NCBI GenBank assembly: GCA_003537575.1
Contig: DPRS01000058.1
Span: 1-60,640 of the forward strand
DNA length: 60,640 nucleotides
Direction: 5' to 3'
Origin: Oxalobacteraceae bacterium
GTDB lineage: Bacteria; Pseudomonadota; Gammaproteobacteria; Burkholderiales; Burkholderiaceae_D
This document shows positions 40,535 through 49,659 of the stretch, one piece after another (position 1 is the stretch's first letter; the number at the start of each line of letters is the position of its first letter). The notes below the pieces were generated by a model. That model ran no database searches. It worked only from the letters and a program-made list of their open reading frames with translations, and was not told where the DNA came from. Both the position numbers and the translations under genes were made by a program.

Positions 40535-43500
40535 TTGCCGGCTTTTCCTCCAGTTCCTCCGGCAGTTTCACCGGGCCGCTGCCGCTGAAACGATCCAGGT
40601 ACAGGTAGATCACCGGCGTGATGAACAGCGTGATCACCTGCGACACCAGCAGGCCACCGACGATCGCCACGCCCAGCGGCTGGCGCAGTTCGGCGCCGGC
40701 GCCCAGGCCGAAGGCGATCGGCACCGCGCCCATCAAAGCCGCCAGCGTGGTCATCATGATCGGCCGAAAGCGCAGCAAGCAGGCGGTGCGGATCGCCTTC
40801 TCCGAGGCCATGTCCTGGCTGCGCTGAGCATCCAGCGCAAAGTCGATCATCATGATGGCGTTCTTCTTGACGATGCCGATCAACATCAGGATGCCGATGG
40901 TGGCGATCAGGGTCAGCTCGAAGCCGAACAAGGACAGCGCCAGCAAGGCGCCCACCGCCGCCGACGGCAAGCCGGCGAGAATGGTGATGGGATGAATATA
41001 GCTTTCGTACAGCACGCCCAGCAGGATATAGATGACCGCCACCGCCAGCGCCAGCAGCGCCAGCTGGCTGGTCTGCGAAGACTGAAAGACTGCCGCATCG
41101 CCCGCATACGAGGTGATCACGCTGGCCGGCATGCCGAGCTCGCCCTTGATCGCCTCGATTTTCGCGCTGGCATCCCCCAATGGCACGCCAGGCGCCAGAT
41201 TGAACGATACCGTGATCGCCTGCAGCTGGCCCTGGTGATTGACTGAGATCGGGCCGGCCGCGCGGCGCACGCTTGCCAGACTTGTCAGCGGCACCAGCAC
41301 GCCGGCCTTGCTGCGCACATGGATATCCCTTAGGTCGCCCTCGTCTTGGCTGCCAGATCCGGCGCTTTGCAGGATCACCTGGTAGCTGTTGCTGCTGGTG
41401 AAAATGGTCGATACCTGCCGCTCGCCGTAAGCGCTGTACAGCGCGGTGCGGACATCGTCGATTTCCACGCCCGCCTGATTGGCGCGGTCGCGGTCGATAT
41501 CCACCACCGCTTCCAGCCCCTTCAGCTGCGAATCGCTGGTGACGTCGCGGAAGATCGGCTCGACGCGCATTTTCTCCTGCAAGCGTTCGACCCAGACATT
41601 CAGCTCATCGGCGCGCACGCTCTGCAGCACGTACTGGAACTGGCTCTTGCTGGCGCGCCCGCCCAGGCGCAGGTTCTGCACCGGCGTCAGAAAAATCGAC
41701 ATGCCCGGTATGCTGCCAACCTTCTTTCGCATCTGCTCCAGCACCTTGTCCATCGATGCGCGTTCGCTGCGCGGCTTCAGGCCGATGAAGATGCGGCCGG
41801 AATCGTTTCCGGTCACGCGTGAGGAAACGGTGGCGACATTCGGGTCTTTCAAAATAACGTCCGAGGCTTTCTTGACCAGGTCCACCATCACCGGATAGGA
41901 GGCATCCTGAGGCCCTTCCACCACGGCGGAAATCTGGCCGATATCCTCGCTCGGAAAAAAGCCCTTGGGCATGCTGTAGAACATCCAGGCCGTCAGGGCA
42001 AACGTGGAAAGCGCCACCGCCAGCGTGAAGCGCCGGTGTAGCAGGCACCAGTCCAGCGCATGGGTATAGGCGCCGAGCACGGCCTGGAAGCCCCGCTCGA
42101 AGGTGCGGCTCAGCCAGTTTTCCCGTTCCGGCTGTTCGTGCTTCAGGTAGCGGCTGCACAGCATCGGCACCAGTGTCAGCGAGACCAGCGCGGACACCAG
42201 CACCGCCAGCGACACCACCGCGGCAAATTCATGGAACATCAGGCCGATCACGCCCGGCATGTAAAAAATCGGAATGAACACCGCCACCAGCGAAATCGAG
42301 ATCGAAATGATGGTGAAACCCACTTCGCGCGCGCCTTTCAGGGCAGCCGGCATGACGATGTTTTGGCTCCGGCCGGTCGCTTCCGCGCCCTTAACCCCGG
42401 CTGCGCCGGCGTTAGCCTCCGCCGAAACATTATCCGCCATCTCCAGATGGCGGGTAATGTTTTCCAGCATCACGATGGCGTCATCGACCACCAGGCCGAC
42501 CGCGATCGTGATGCCGAGCAGGGAAATATTATTGAGGCTGTAGCCCAGTGCGTACATCAGGGCAAAACAGCCGATCAGCGAAATCGGCAGCGACAGCACC
42601 GGGATGATGGTGGCCGACAGGCGCTTCAGGAACAGGAAGATCACCATGATCACCAGCGCGATCGTCAGGTACAGCGTCAGTTCGACATCATGGATCGCTT
42701 CGCGGATCGAGGTCGAGCGGTCATTCAGCACGCGGATATCGACCGAAGCTGGCATCTGCGCCTTGAAGTGCGGCAACCGTGCGATGACCTGGTCAACCAC
42801 CTGCACCGTGTTGGCGTTGGGCTGCCGCTGGATACCCAGGGTAATCGACGGCTCGCCATTGGCCCAGCTGCCGCTCTTGGCGGACTCGACGCTATCCTCG
42901 ACATCGGCCACGTCCTTCAGGCGCATCGGCACGCCGTTGCGGCTGGCGATCACCAGATTGGCGAACGCCTCGGCATTCGGCAACTGACGGTTGGCCTGCA
43001 GCGTCAGGCTCTGGCGCGGGCCGTCGAGCACGCCCACCGGCGTGTTGGCGTTGGCAGCACGTACCGCCGCAGCGAGCTCATCCATGCTCATGTTGCGCGC
43101 GGCCAGTTCATCCGCGCGCGCATTGATGCGCACCGCATAACGGCGCTGGCCGAACACGTTCACCTGCGCCACGCCGTCGATGGTCGACAGCGAGGGCGAG
43201 ATGAGGTTTTCGGCATAGTCGTTCAGCTCCGCCAGCGACATCGACGGCGAAGTCAGCACCACCAGCAGCACCGACTGGTCGGCCGGGTTCACCTTGCGGT
43301 ATGCCGGCAGCGAGGTCATCTCATCCGGCAGGCTGCGCTGCGCGCGCAGCAGGGCCGCCTGCACATCCACCGCGGCGGCGTCAATGTCGCGGTCGGGATT
43401 GAATTCCAGGGTAATCGAAGTGCTGCCGCGGGTATTGGTCGAACTGATCATCGACAGCCCGGCGATCGTCGAGAACTGCTTTTCCAGCGGCGTCGCCACC

Positions 43501-43685
43501 GAAGCCGCCATGATCTCGGGACTGGCGCCAGGAAGCGAGGCAGTGACGTTGATGATCGGCGTGTTATAGGTCGGCAGCGCGGCGATCGGCAAACCGGCGT
43601 AGGCGAACAACCCGACCACGACGATCGCCACGGACAGCAGCACGGTCATGACCGGGCGACGGATGCAGAGTTCTGAAATATTCAC
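40512..43685 (-). CDS. RND multidrug efflux permease (HAE1 family, MdtB/MuxB-like)
   Basis: 1057 aa. Begins at GTG 43685 (NISELCIRRPVMTVLLSVAI). Twelve membrane segments in two halves with two large periplasmic loops. Helix 4 has the proton-relay pair in GLVVDDAIVMLENI; the N-terminal periplasmic IAALPTYNTPIINV and helix 1 resemble MdtB/MdtC/MuxB rather than AcrB. It exports drugs or other lipophilic compounds in a tripartite pump. Its adaptor lies 32 bp upstream. There is no outer-membrane factor gene here and no second permease as in mdtABC. Confidence 0.92.
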   Translation of the reverse strand: MNISELCIRRPVMTVLLSVAIVVVGLFAYAGLPIAALPTYNTPIINVTASLPGASPEIMAASVATPLEKQFSTIAGLSMISSTNTRGSTSITLEFNPDRDIDAAAVDVQAALLRAQRSLPDEMTSLPAYRKVNPADQSVLLVVLTSPSMSLAELNDYAENLISPSLSTIDGVAQVNVFGQRRYAVRINARADELAARNMSMDELAAAVRAANANTPVGVLDGPRQSLTLQANRQLPNAEAFANLVIASRNGVPMRLKDVADVEDSVESAKSGSWANGEPSITLGIQRQPNANTVQVVDQVIARLPHFKAQMPASVDIRVLNDRSTSIREAIHDVELTLYLTIALVIMVIFLFLKRLSATIIPVLSLPISLIGCFALMYALGYSLNNISLLGITIAVGLVVDDAIVMLENITRHLEMADNVSAEANAGAAGVKGAEATGRSQNIVMPAALKGAREVGFTIISISISLVAVFIPIFYMPGVIGLMFHEFAAVVSLAVLVSALVSLTLVPMLCSRYLKHEQPERENWLSRTFERGFQAVLGAYTHALDWCLLHRRFTLAVALSTFALTAWMFYSMPKGFFPSEDIGQISAVVEGPQDASYPVMVDLVKKASDVILKDPNVATVSSRVTGNDSGRIFIGLKPRSERASMDKVLEQMRKKVGSIPGMSIFLTPVQNLRLGGRASKSQFQYVLQSVRADELNVWVERLQEKMRVEPIFRDVTSDSQLKGLEAVVDIDRDRANQAGVEIDDVRTALYSAYGERQVSTIFTSSNSYQVILQSAGSGSQDEGDLRDIHVRSKAGVLVPLTSLASVRRAAGPISVNHQGQLQAITVSFNLAPGVPLGDASAKIEAIKGELGMPASVITSYAGDAAVFQSSQTSQLALLALAVAVIYILLGVLYESYIHPITILAGLPSAAVGALLALSLFGFELTLIATIGILMLIGIVKKNAIMMIDFALDAQRSQDMASEKAIRTACLLRFRPIMMTTLAALMGAVPIAFGLGAGAELRQPLGVAIVGGLLVSQVITLFITPVIYLYLDRFSGSGPVKLPEELEEKPAIRLARRA

Positions 43686-43717
43686 GATGGATTGCGCTTT
43701 CGATGAAGGCTGCCGGC

Positions 43718-44857
43718 TCAGGCGGCATCCTTGCGGGCATCCTTGGCGGCGCCGGCTTCCCTGATTTTGCTGCCAGGACGCAGGTTCTGCGTTCCTTCGA
43801 CTACGACGCGCGTGCCGGCGTTCAATCCACGCACTGCGGCTTCACCCTGTGCAATCGTCACCACTTCAATATTCTGCGCCTTGACAGTATTATCCGGCTG
43901 CACCACATAGACGAACTTGTTTTCCGGTCCGGTGACGACTGCCTGCGCCGGCACCACGACCGCATCCAGCAGCGTGCGCGTCACCAGTCGCACGTTGACA
44001 TAGATGCCCGGCCACATGCGCCGCTCCCGGTTGTCGAACTGCGCCTTCATGCGGATGGTGCCGGTCTGGACATCCGCGGCATTGTCGATGAAATACAGCT
44101 TGCCCTGGACTTCATGGCCGCCCGCCAGCTGCGCCGCCACGGGAGCATCGCCCTCTGGATAGCTGGCGCGGATATGCTGCAACTCACGCTCCGCCACCGC
44201 GAAGCTGACTGCGATCGGATCAAGCTGAACGATGCTGACCATCGGATCGCCGCCAGGCTGGGCCAAGCTGCCCGGCCGCACGCTGATGGTCCCCAAGCGT
44301 CCGCCGATGCTGGCGGTAATCCTGTTATGGCTGAGGGCCACGCCGCTCGACGCGATCGCGGCCTGGTCGCCGCGAACCATGCTGCGCAAGGCGTCCACTC
44401 TGCTAGCCGCGGTATCGACAACGGCTTGAGAAACAAACTTCTTTTCCAGCAACTCGCGGTTGCGCTTGAGCGCCGCTTCGGCCTCGGCCAGATCGGCGCG
44501 GTTTTTCGCCATCTGCGCGCGGGCACTTTCGACACCGGCCAGATCGCTGCGGGCATCCAGCGTGAACAACAACTGGCCTGCCCTGACTTCCTGACCTTCC
44601 TTCACATGCACTTCGCGCACGACGTTCTGCACCTGTGGCCGCACATCGACCGTATTGAGCGCGGTGACATAGCCGTTGGCCTGGATCGTGACCGGAATCG
44701 ACTTTTGCTGCGTCAACGTGGTCTTCACGACCTGGACCGGATTGCGCGGCTTTTGTCCTTGGCTTTCAGGCTGGCGTTGCCAACCGAAATAGACAGCACC
44801 GAGGGCGATGGCCAGAACGACGAATCCGGCGATGAACTGCTTGCGTGTCACATGCAT
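43718..44857 (-). CDS. RND efflux periplasmic adaptor subunit
   Basis: 379 aa membrane fusion protein (HlyD/AcrA family). One N-terminal membrane anchor (about 8-26), a lipoyl half (VREVHVKEGQEVRAGQLLFTLD), an alpha-helical hairpin (about 95-145, ESARAQMAKNRADLAEAEAALKRNRELLEK), the second lipoyl half, a beta-barrel (GTIRMKAQFDN) and a membrane-proximal domain. It joins the permease at 40512-43685 to an outer-membrane channel encoded elsewhere. Confidence 0.92.
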   Translation of the reverse strand: MHVTRKQFIAGFVVLAIALGAVYFGWQRQPESQGQKPRNPVQVVKTTLTQQKSIPVTIQANGYVTALNTVDVRPQVQNVVREVHVKEGQEVRAGQLLFTLDARSDLAGVESARAQMAKNRADLAEAEAALKRNRELLEKKFVSQAVVDTAASRVDALRSMVRGDQAAIASSGVALSHNRITASIGGRLGTISVRPGSLAQPGGDPMVSIVQLDPIAVSFAVAERELQHIRASYPEGDAPVAAQLAGGHEVQGKLYFIDNAADVQTGTIRMKAQFDNRERRMWPGIYVNVRLVTRTLLDAVVVPAQAVVTGPENKFVYVVQPDNTVKAQNIEVVTIAQGEAAVRGLNAGTRVVVEGTQNLRPGSKIREAGAAKDARKDAA

Positions 44858-45038
44858 ACTGGACAGAAAGGTAAATAATTCAACGAGATATCAAGCAAGG
44901 GATAGTACTTGATGAGCAGATTTGCTGCCATTGATCATCTTTGTCCATGGCGGAGCGCACAAACGCCGCAAGCCGGCTCGCGGAGCCGAAACAATCTTGC
45001 AGGGAAGAATATCGGGAAATTATGACAGGAAAAAGAAA

Positions 45039-45134
45039 GGCGAGCCTTGTCTGCGGCACTTGTGGGGATCGGCTGTGGCTGCTTCGTTCCCGACCTGACC
45101 AGGTTGACCAAGCCACAATGCGCAGGGGCCCGCC
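45039..45134 (-). ncRNA. ffs: 4.5S RNA of the signal recognition particle (small bacterial SRP RNA)
   Basis: On the minus strand the apical SRP core is plain: TGGTCAGGTC, a GGAA tetraloop closed by G-C, then GAAGCAGCC (45072-45100). This is the Ffh-binding hairpin; in E. coli the tetraloop is closed by C-G instead. The ends pair as GGCGGGCC with GGCTCGCC and CTGCG with CGCAG, giving about 96 nt. A T-rich tail (TTTCTTTTT) follows the 3' end as terminator, and TAAAAT lies about 7 bases before the 5' end. It occupies most of what would otherwise be the empty stretch 44858-45252. Exact ends are approximate. Confidence 0.88.
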
Positions 45135-45252
45135 AATTGAATTTTACCAGCAAAGCCGGCATCGCAGGCGGCTATTTTGTCCCGCCTCGCCGTTTCCCTC
45201 GCAGTCATGCGCCGCCGAAGAAGCCCGCATCCGCGGCGCAAGCCCTGCCGCC

Positions 45253-46797
45253 TCAGATGCCGAGCTGCTGCCAGAGGTTGTCGACTCTGGTTTTGACCTC
45301 GTCGGTCATGGCAATCGCTCTTCCCCATTCCCGACTGGTTTCTCCAGGCCACTTGTTGGTCGCATCGATGCCCATCTTGCTGCCCAGGCCGCTGACCGGC
45401 GAAGCAAAATCCAGATAATCGATCGGCGTCTGATCGACTAGGGTAGTATCGCGCACCGGATCCACCCGTGTCGTGATGGCCCATATCACTTCCTTCCAGT
45501 CGCGGATATCGACATCCTCATCCACCACCACGATGAACTTGGTATACATGAACTGCCGCAGGAAGCTCCATACCCCGAACATCACGCGCTTGGCGTGACC
45601 GGGATAGGATTTCCTCATCTGTACCACAGCCATACGATAGCTGCAGCCTTCCGGCGGCAGGTAGAAATCGGTAATCTCGGAAAACTGCTTTTGCAAGAGA
45701 GGGATGAAGACTTCGTTCAATGCGACGCCGAGCACCGCCGGTTCGTCCGGCGGCTTGCCAGTATAAGTAGAATGGTAGATCGGATCGCGCCGCATGGTGA
45801 TGCGGTCGATGGTAAACACCGGGAACCAGTCCTGTTCATTGTAATAGCCGGTGTGGTCGCCAAATGGCCCTTCCAGGGCCATTTCGTAACCATGGCCCGG
45901 ACGGGGGGGCGCGTTAGCGCCTTCCTGTCCTTCCAGGGCCATTTCGTAGCCGCTTGGGTGTGCCGCATCCGGATAGATATGCCCTTCCAGCACGATCTCG
46001 GCCGAAGCAGGCACTCGCAACTCGCTGCCGACCGCCTTCACCAGTTCGGTACGGCTACCGCGCAGCAAGCCGGCAAACTGGTATTCCGACAGGCTGTCAG
46101 GCACCGGGGTAACCGCACCTAATATAGTTGCAGGATCGGCGCCCAGCGCCACCGCCACCGGATATGGCTTGCCGGGATTGGCGATGGCGTGCTCGCGGAA
46201 GTCGAGCGCGCCGCCGCGATGCGCCAGCCAGCGCATGATGACCTTGTTGCGGCCGAGGACCTGCTGCCGGTAGATGCCCAGGTTTTGCCGCTTCTTGTGC
46301 GGCCCCTTGGTGATGACCAGACCCCAGGTAATCAGGGGCGCGATATCGCCCGGCCAGCAATGCTGGATCGGCAGCTTCGCCAGATCGACATCATTGCCTT
46401 CCCAGACGATTTCCTGGCAGGGAGCCGAGCGCGACTCTTTCGGCGCCATATCCCACAAGGCCTTCAGCAAGGAGCCGAGGCCCAGCGCATCCTTGAACCC
46501 CTTCGGCGGCTCCGGTTCCTTCAGGCTGGCCAGCACCTGGCCGATACGACGCAATTCTCCGACGTCCTCCGCACCCATGCCGAGCGCGACGCGGCGCGGC
46601 GTGCCGAACAGGTTGCCCAGCACCGGCATGGTGTGCCCGGTCGGATGTTCGAACAGCAGTGCCGGCCCGCCCGCGCGCAAGGTTCGGTCACACACCTCGG
46701 TCATCTCCAGATAAGGTGAAACGGCAGGCACGACACGCTTGAGTTCGCCAATTTCTTGCAATTTGGCAATAAAATCCCGCAAATCCGTATATTTCAT
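45253..46797 (-). CDS. ubiD: 4-hydroxy-3-polyprenylbenzoate decarboxylase UbiD
   Basis: 514 aa prFMN-dependent decarboxylase of ubiquinone synthesis. Start MKYTDLRDFIAKLQEIGELKRV and the active-site segment EGPFGDHTGYYNEQ are typical. Directly before this segment the motif YEMALEG occurs twice, at residues 284-290 and 304-310, exactly 60 bp apart, with about 20 extra residues (QEGANAPPRPGHG between copies). E. coli UbiD has a single such motif. The reading frame is intact. ubiX is not adjacent. Confidence 0.93.
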   Translation of the reverse strand: MKYTDLRDFIAKLQEIGELKRVVPAVSPYLEMTEVCDRTLRAGGPALLFEHPTGHTMPVLGNLFGTPRRVALGMGAEDVGELRRIGQVLASLKEPEPPKGFKDALGLGSLLKALWDMAPKESRSAPCQEIVWEGNDVDLAKLPIQHCWPGDIAPLITWGLVITKGPHKKRQNLGIYRQQVLGRNKVIMRWLAHRGGALDFREHAIANPGKPYPVAVALGADPATILGAVTPVPDSLSEYQFAGLLRGSRTELVKAVGSELRVPASAEIVLEGHIYPDAAHPSGYEMALEGQEGANAPPRPGHGYEMALEGPFGDHTGYYNEQDWFPVFTIDRITMRRDPIYHSTYTGKPPDEPAVLGVALNEVFIPLLQKQFSEITDFYLPPEGCSYRMAVVQMRKSYPGHAKRVMFGVWSFLRQFMYTKFIVVVDEDVDIRDWKEVIWAITTRVDPVRDTTLVDQTPIDYLDFASPVSGLGSKMGIDATNKWPGETSREWGRAIAMTDEVKTRVDNLWQQLGI

Positions 46798-46930
46798 GTT
46801 TTTTTACAATTTTTCTTGGCTCATGCTCATTGTCAAAACACAAGAAGCAAGTCACTGTTTTCATTGAACTTTGCTGCGCCGCAGCATATTTCAATATGCT
46901 AATTAGTTATAGGTTTTACTTTTTATATTA

Positions 46931-46959
46931 TTGACTAGATATAATTCAGCCCCTACAAT
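46931..46959 (+). promoter_or_regulatory. Sigma-70 promoter of the lytic transglycosylase gene
   Basis: TTGACT (46931-46936), 17-bp spacer, TACAAT (46954-46959): one mismatch per hexamer against consensus, in a markedly AT-rich stretch (46890-46950). It implies a leader of about 305 nt before the ATG at 47274. Within the leader TTTGCCTG (47097-47104) can pair with CAGGCAAA about 40 nt on, and CCGGG/CCCGG forms a small stem near 47220-47235. No known riboswitch was recognised in 46798-47273. Confidence 0.7.
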
Positions 46960-47273
46960 CCGTTCCACTTGAAGAGGAAGCAGCCTTCACACAAGAACAA
47001 GTGCTGCAGAATAAACCAAATCAGTTCACGGGGTTCGGGGCCCCACATGACATTTTAAGGAGTGTTGCCAAAGGCGTCAGCCTTCCCCCCGAAAAATTTG
47101 CCTGCCACTGGGTCCGTTGCCGCAGAGTGCCGCCAGCTGAAAACAGGCAAATCCGACCGTCTGACTTTGCGCCATGCATGGGCAGACGATGTTCTGATTG
47201 ACGGCATCAACAGAAATCGATCCGGGTTCGCCCGGCGTGCGATCGTTCGTGCCGTGACGATTCAGGAGAAGCT

Positions 47274-48263
47274 ATGTTACAACGATTCATCCAGGCCGGA
47301 GAGGCGTTGAGTCGCAAGACCGCTGACCAATCCGCCGCCATGGCCAGCTCGTTCGTCCGTGCCACCTTGCGCGGCATGATGACCATTGCCCATCATTCCC
47401 TGATGGTGCTGGGTGTGGCTGCCATTGCCGCCCTGACCCTCATGTTCGTCAAGCCGCACTTCACTGAGCATCTGAAAGCTTTGTCGCCTTTTGCGGCAAG
47501 CACTGCAGAACTTGCTGACGAAGAAATTGACGGCATGAACAGCATCGCCGGATTGCCCGGCAAAGACGAGGCTGCGATGCTGGCGTTGGTCCAGGCCAAT
47601 TCCGCCAAACAGCCTGTCGTCAGGCAACCGGCCAGAATTCCGCTGCAAATCAGTAAGGCAGCCTTGTCCGAGGAACAATTGGCCGTTTCGCGCTGGATTT
47701 CCCGCCGCTACCGCGTCGCAGGAGATGCCACCCATATGCTGGTATCCGAAGCGTACAAGAACGCTGAAAGACTTGAACTCGACCCCCTCCTGATTTTGGC
47801 AGTAGCAGCCATTGAATCCGGCTTCAATCCTTTTGCCGAAAGCGCCGTTGGCGCGCAAGGCCTGATGCAGGTAATGTCAAAAGTGCATCGCGAGAAATTC
47901 CGCGAACATGGCGGCGTGCACGCCGCGCTCGATCCGGTCGCCAATATCCGCGTCGGCTCGGCGATCCTCAAGGATTACGTCAGGAGTGGCGGTTCGGTCG
48001 AAGCAGGCCTGAAACGCTACGTCGGCGCGGCGGCGTTCGCCACCGACTCCGGCTATGGTTCGCGGGTACTGGCTGAATACCGGCGCCTGCAGGAAGTGGC
48101 AGGACGGGCTGCCCCTGTCGTTTCCACCGTCGCCACGACGTCCGAGCCGGATGCTTCCACCAAAACCGACAGCCACCAGAAAAAAGTCGCGGATGATGCA
48201 GACAACAAGGCAGCTGCTTTCACGTCAACTTTCGGCGCACGCGATCCCTCCGTTCCGGTCTAG
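47274..48263 (+). CDS. Lytic transglycosylase (SLT domain), membrane-anchored
   Basis: 329 aa. One membrane segment at about 40-60 (MVLGVAAIAALTLMFV), a linker, then the SLT fold at about 155-275. The catalytic Glu is E181 (AVAAIESGFNPFA), followed by GAQGLMQVM and the NIRVGSAIL motif. It cleaves peptidoglycan glycan strands in the periplasm. The C-terminal 50 residues are low-complexity. ATG 47274 follows AGGAGAAGCT. A terminator follows at once. Confidence 0.87.
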   Translation: MLQRFIQAGEALSRKTADQSAAMASSFVRATLRGMMTIAHHSLMVLGVAAIAALTLMFVKPHFTEHLKALSPFAASTAELADEEIDGMNSIAGLPGKDEAAMLALVQANSAKQPVVRQPARIPLQISKAALSEEQLAVSRWISRRYRVAGDATHMLVSEAYKNAERLELDPLLILAVAAIESGFNPFAESAVGAQGLMQVMSKVHREKFREHGGVHAALDPVANIRVGSAILKDYVRSGGSVEAGLKRYVGAAAFATDSGYGSRVLAEYRRLQEVAGRAAPVVSTVATTSEPDASTKTDSHQKKVADDADNKAAAFTSTFGARDPSVPV

Positions 48264-48283
48264 TTGTCAAGGACGTGCCTGAT

Positions 48284-48315
48284 AAAAAAAATGGAGCCGG
48301 ATGGCTCCATTTTTT
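48284..48315 (+). terminator. Rho-independent terminator after the transglycosylase gene
   Basis: A7, ATGGAGCC (48291-48298), loop, GGCTCCAT (48303-48310), T5. The A tract makes it usable from both sides, and the aminotransferase gene converges. Confidence 0.9.
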
Positions 48316-48360
48316 ATTCACCTCCACAAGCGGCTGGGGCGCCACTCTGTACTTTGCAAT

Positions 48361-49527
48361 CTAGCCTTTAAAATAGGCTTTCAGGCGCGCCACCGCTTCC
48401 CGGAGATTTTCCATGGAGGTAGCATAGGACACCCGGATATGCCGGCGCGCTGCATGGCTGCCGAAATCCAGGCCAGGCACCATCACTACCCCTGCCCGTT
48501 CGAGCATGTCGCGGGTCAGGCGATCCGCATCGTCAGCCAGGGCGCTGCAGTCGGCATAGACGTAAAAGGCGCCGTCCGGCTTGACCGGGATCCTGAAACC
48601 GATGCCCTCCAGCGCCGGCACGATATAGTCGCGCCGCCGACGGAATTCCGCCTTGCGTTCCTCGAACAAGGCCAAAGATGCCGGAGCGAAGCAGGCCAGC
48701 CCGGCATGCTGGGAAATGGCGGAAGCGCAAATGAACAGGTTTTGCGCCAGCTTTTCGATCTGTGGCACCAGGCTCTCCGGCACCACTAGCCAGCCCAGGC
48801 GCCAGCCGGTCATGTTGAAATATTTGGAGAAGCTGTTAATGACAATAACATCCTCGCCCAGCGACAGCGCCGAAAATGGCGCCGCATCGTAACTCAAGCC
48901 CTGGTAAATCTCGTCGACGATGGTGAAGCCGCCCCGCTCCCTGACGCTGGCGACGATCCGACCCAGTTCCGCCGGGTCGATCGAGGTGCCGGTCGGGTTG
49001 GACGGCGAAGCCAGCAACACGCCGCGCGTGGCCGCGTCCCAGTTGGCGCGTACCATCTCATCCGATAGCTGGAAACGTTCGGCCGGACCGCTGGGAATCA
49101 TCTTCGCCTGACCGTCGAAAGCTGCGACGAAATGCCGGTTGCAGGGATAGGATGGGTCTGGCATCAGGACTTCCGTGCCTTTTTCGACCAGCGCGGCGCA
49201 AGCCAGCAACAGCGCCCCCGAGGCGCCGGCGGTGACGATGATGCGTTCCGCCCCCACCTGCAAGCCATAGACGGACTGGTAGTGAGCGGAAATGGCTTGC
49301 CGCAAGGCGGGCATGCCCAGCGCCGAGGTGTATTGCGTCAGGCCCCGGGCCATTGCCAGGCTGGCGGCTTCAATGACCTGCGGTGCGGCAGTGAAATCGG
49401 GCTCGCCTATGCCCATGTGGATGATGGAGCGTCCCTGGCTTTCCAGTTCGGCGGCCATTTTGGCCAGTTCCATGACGTGGAAAGGGGCGATATTCCCAAG
49501 GCGGGATGCGAGAGAGGTAGGATTCAT
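48361..49527 (-). CDS. PLP-dependent aminotransferase, class I/II
   Basis: 388 aa from ATG 49527; the ATG at 49599 would add residues with no similarity to the fold. Fold-type I features: MGIGEPDFTAAPQVIEAA, YTSALGMPALRQAI, SPSNPTGT with the substrate Asn, IVDEIYQGLSYD, and the PLP Lys in NSFSKYFNMTGWRLGW. The C-terminal Arg motif is RHIRVSYATS. Specificity cannot be fixed; annotations of such proteins as alanine, valine-pyruvate or aspartate aminotransferase differ. nusB lies upstream on the same strand, 132 bp away. Confidence 0.87.
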   Translation of the reverse strand: MNPTSLASRLGNIAPFHVMELAKMAAELESQGRSIIHMGIGEPDFTAAPQVIEAASLAMARGLTQYTSALGMPALRQAISAHYQSVYGLQVGAERIIVTAGASGALLLACAALVEKGTEVLMPDPSYPCNRHFVAAFDGQAKMIPSGPAERFQLSDEMVRANWDAATRGVLLASPSNPTGTSIDPAELGRIVASVRERGGFTIVDEIYQGLSYDAAPFSALSLGEDVIVINSFSKYFNMTGWRLGWLVVPESLVPQIEKLAQNLFICASAISQHAGLACFAPASLALFEERKAEFRRRRDYIVPALEGIGFRIPVKPDGAFYVYADCSALADDADRLTRDMLERAGVVMVPGLDFGSHAARRHIRVSYATSMENLREAVARLKAYFKG

Positions 49528-49659
49528 GACTGCATTCCGGCCCGGCGCAATGCGGCGGGCCGGATTCGAGGTGACTAAATGCGTACCTATGTGCGCCAAT
49601 GGGTGCCTATAGGTGCCAGTGCGTGCCGGCGGGACTCCCGGGGAATTGCTTCCGCCGAA

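Noticed and set aside
44941..45441. Possible protein of about 166 aa on the + strand between the efflux adaptor and ubiD
   Set aside because: It overlaps the 4.5S RNA gene and the end of ubiD and has no family features.
46960..47273. 6S RNA or a known riboswitch in the transglycosylase leader
   Set aside because: I looked for paired ends with a central bubble and for known aptamer cores and could not make a convincing fit, so only an unassigned structured leader is reported.
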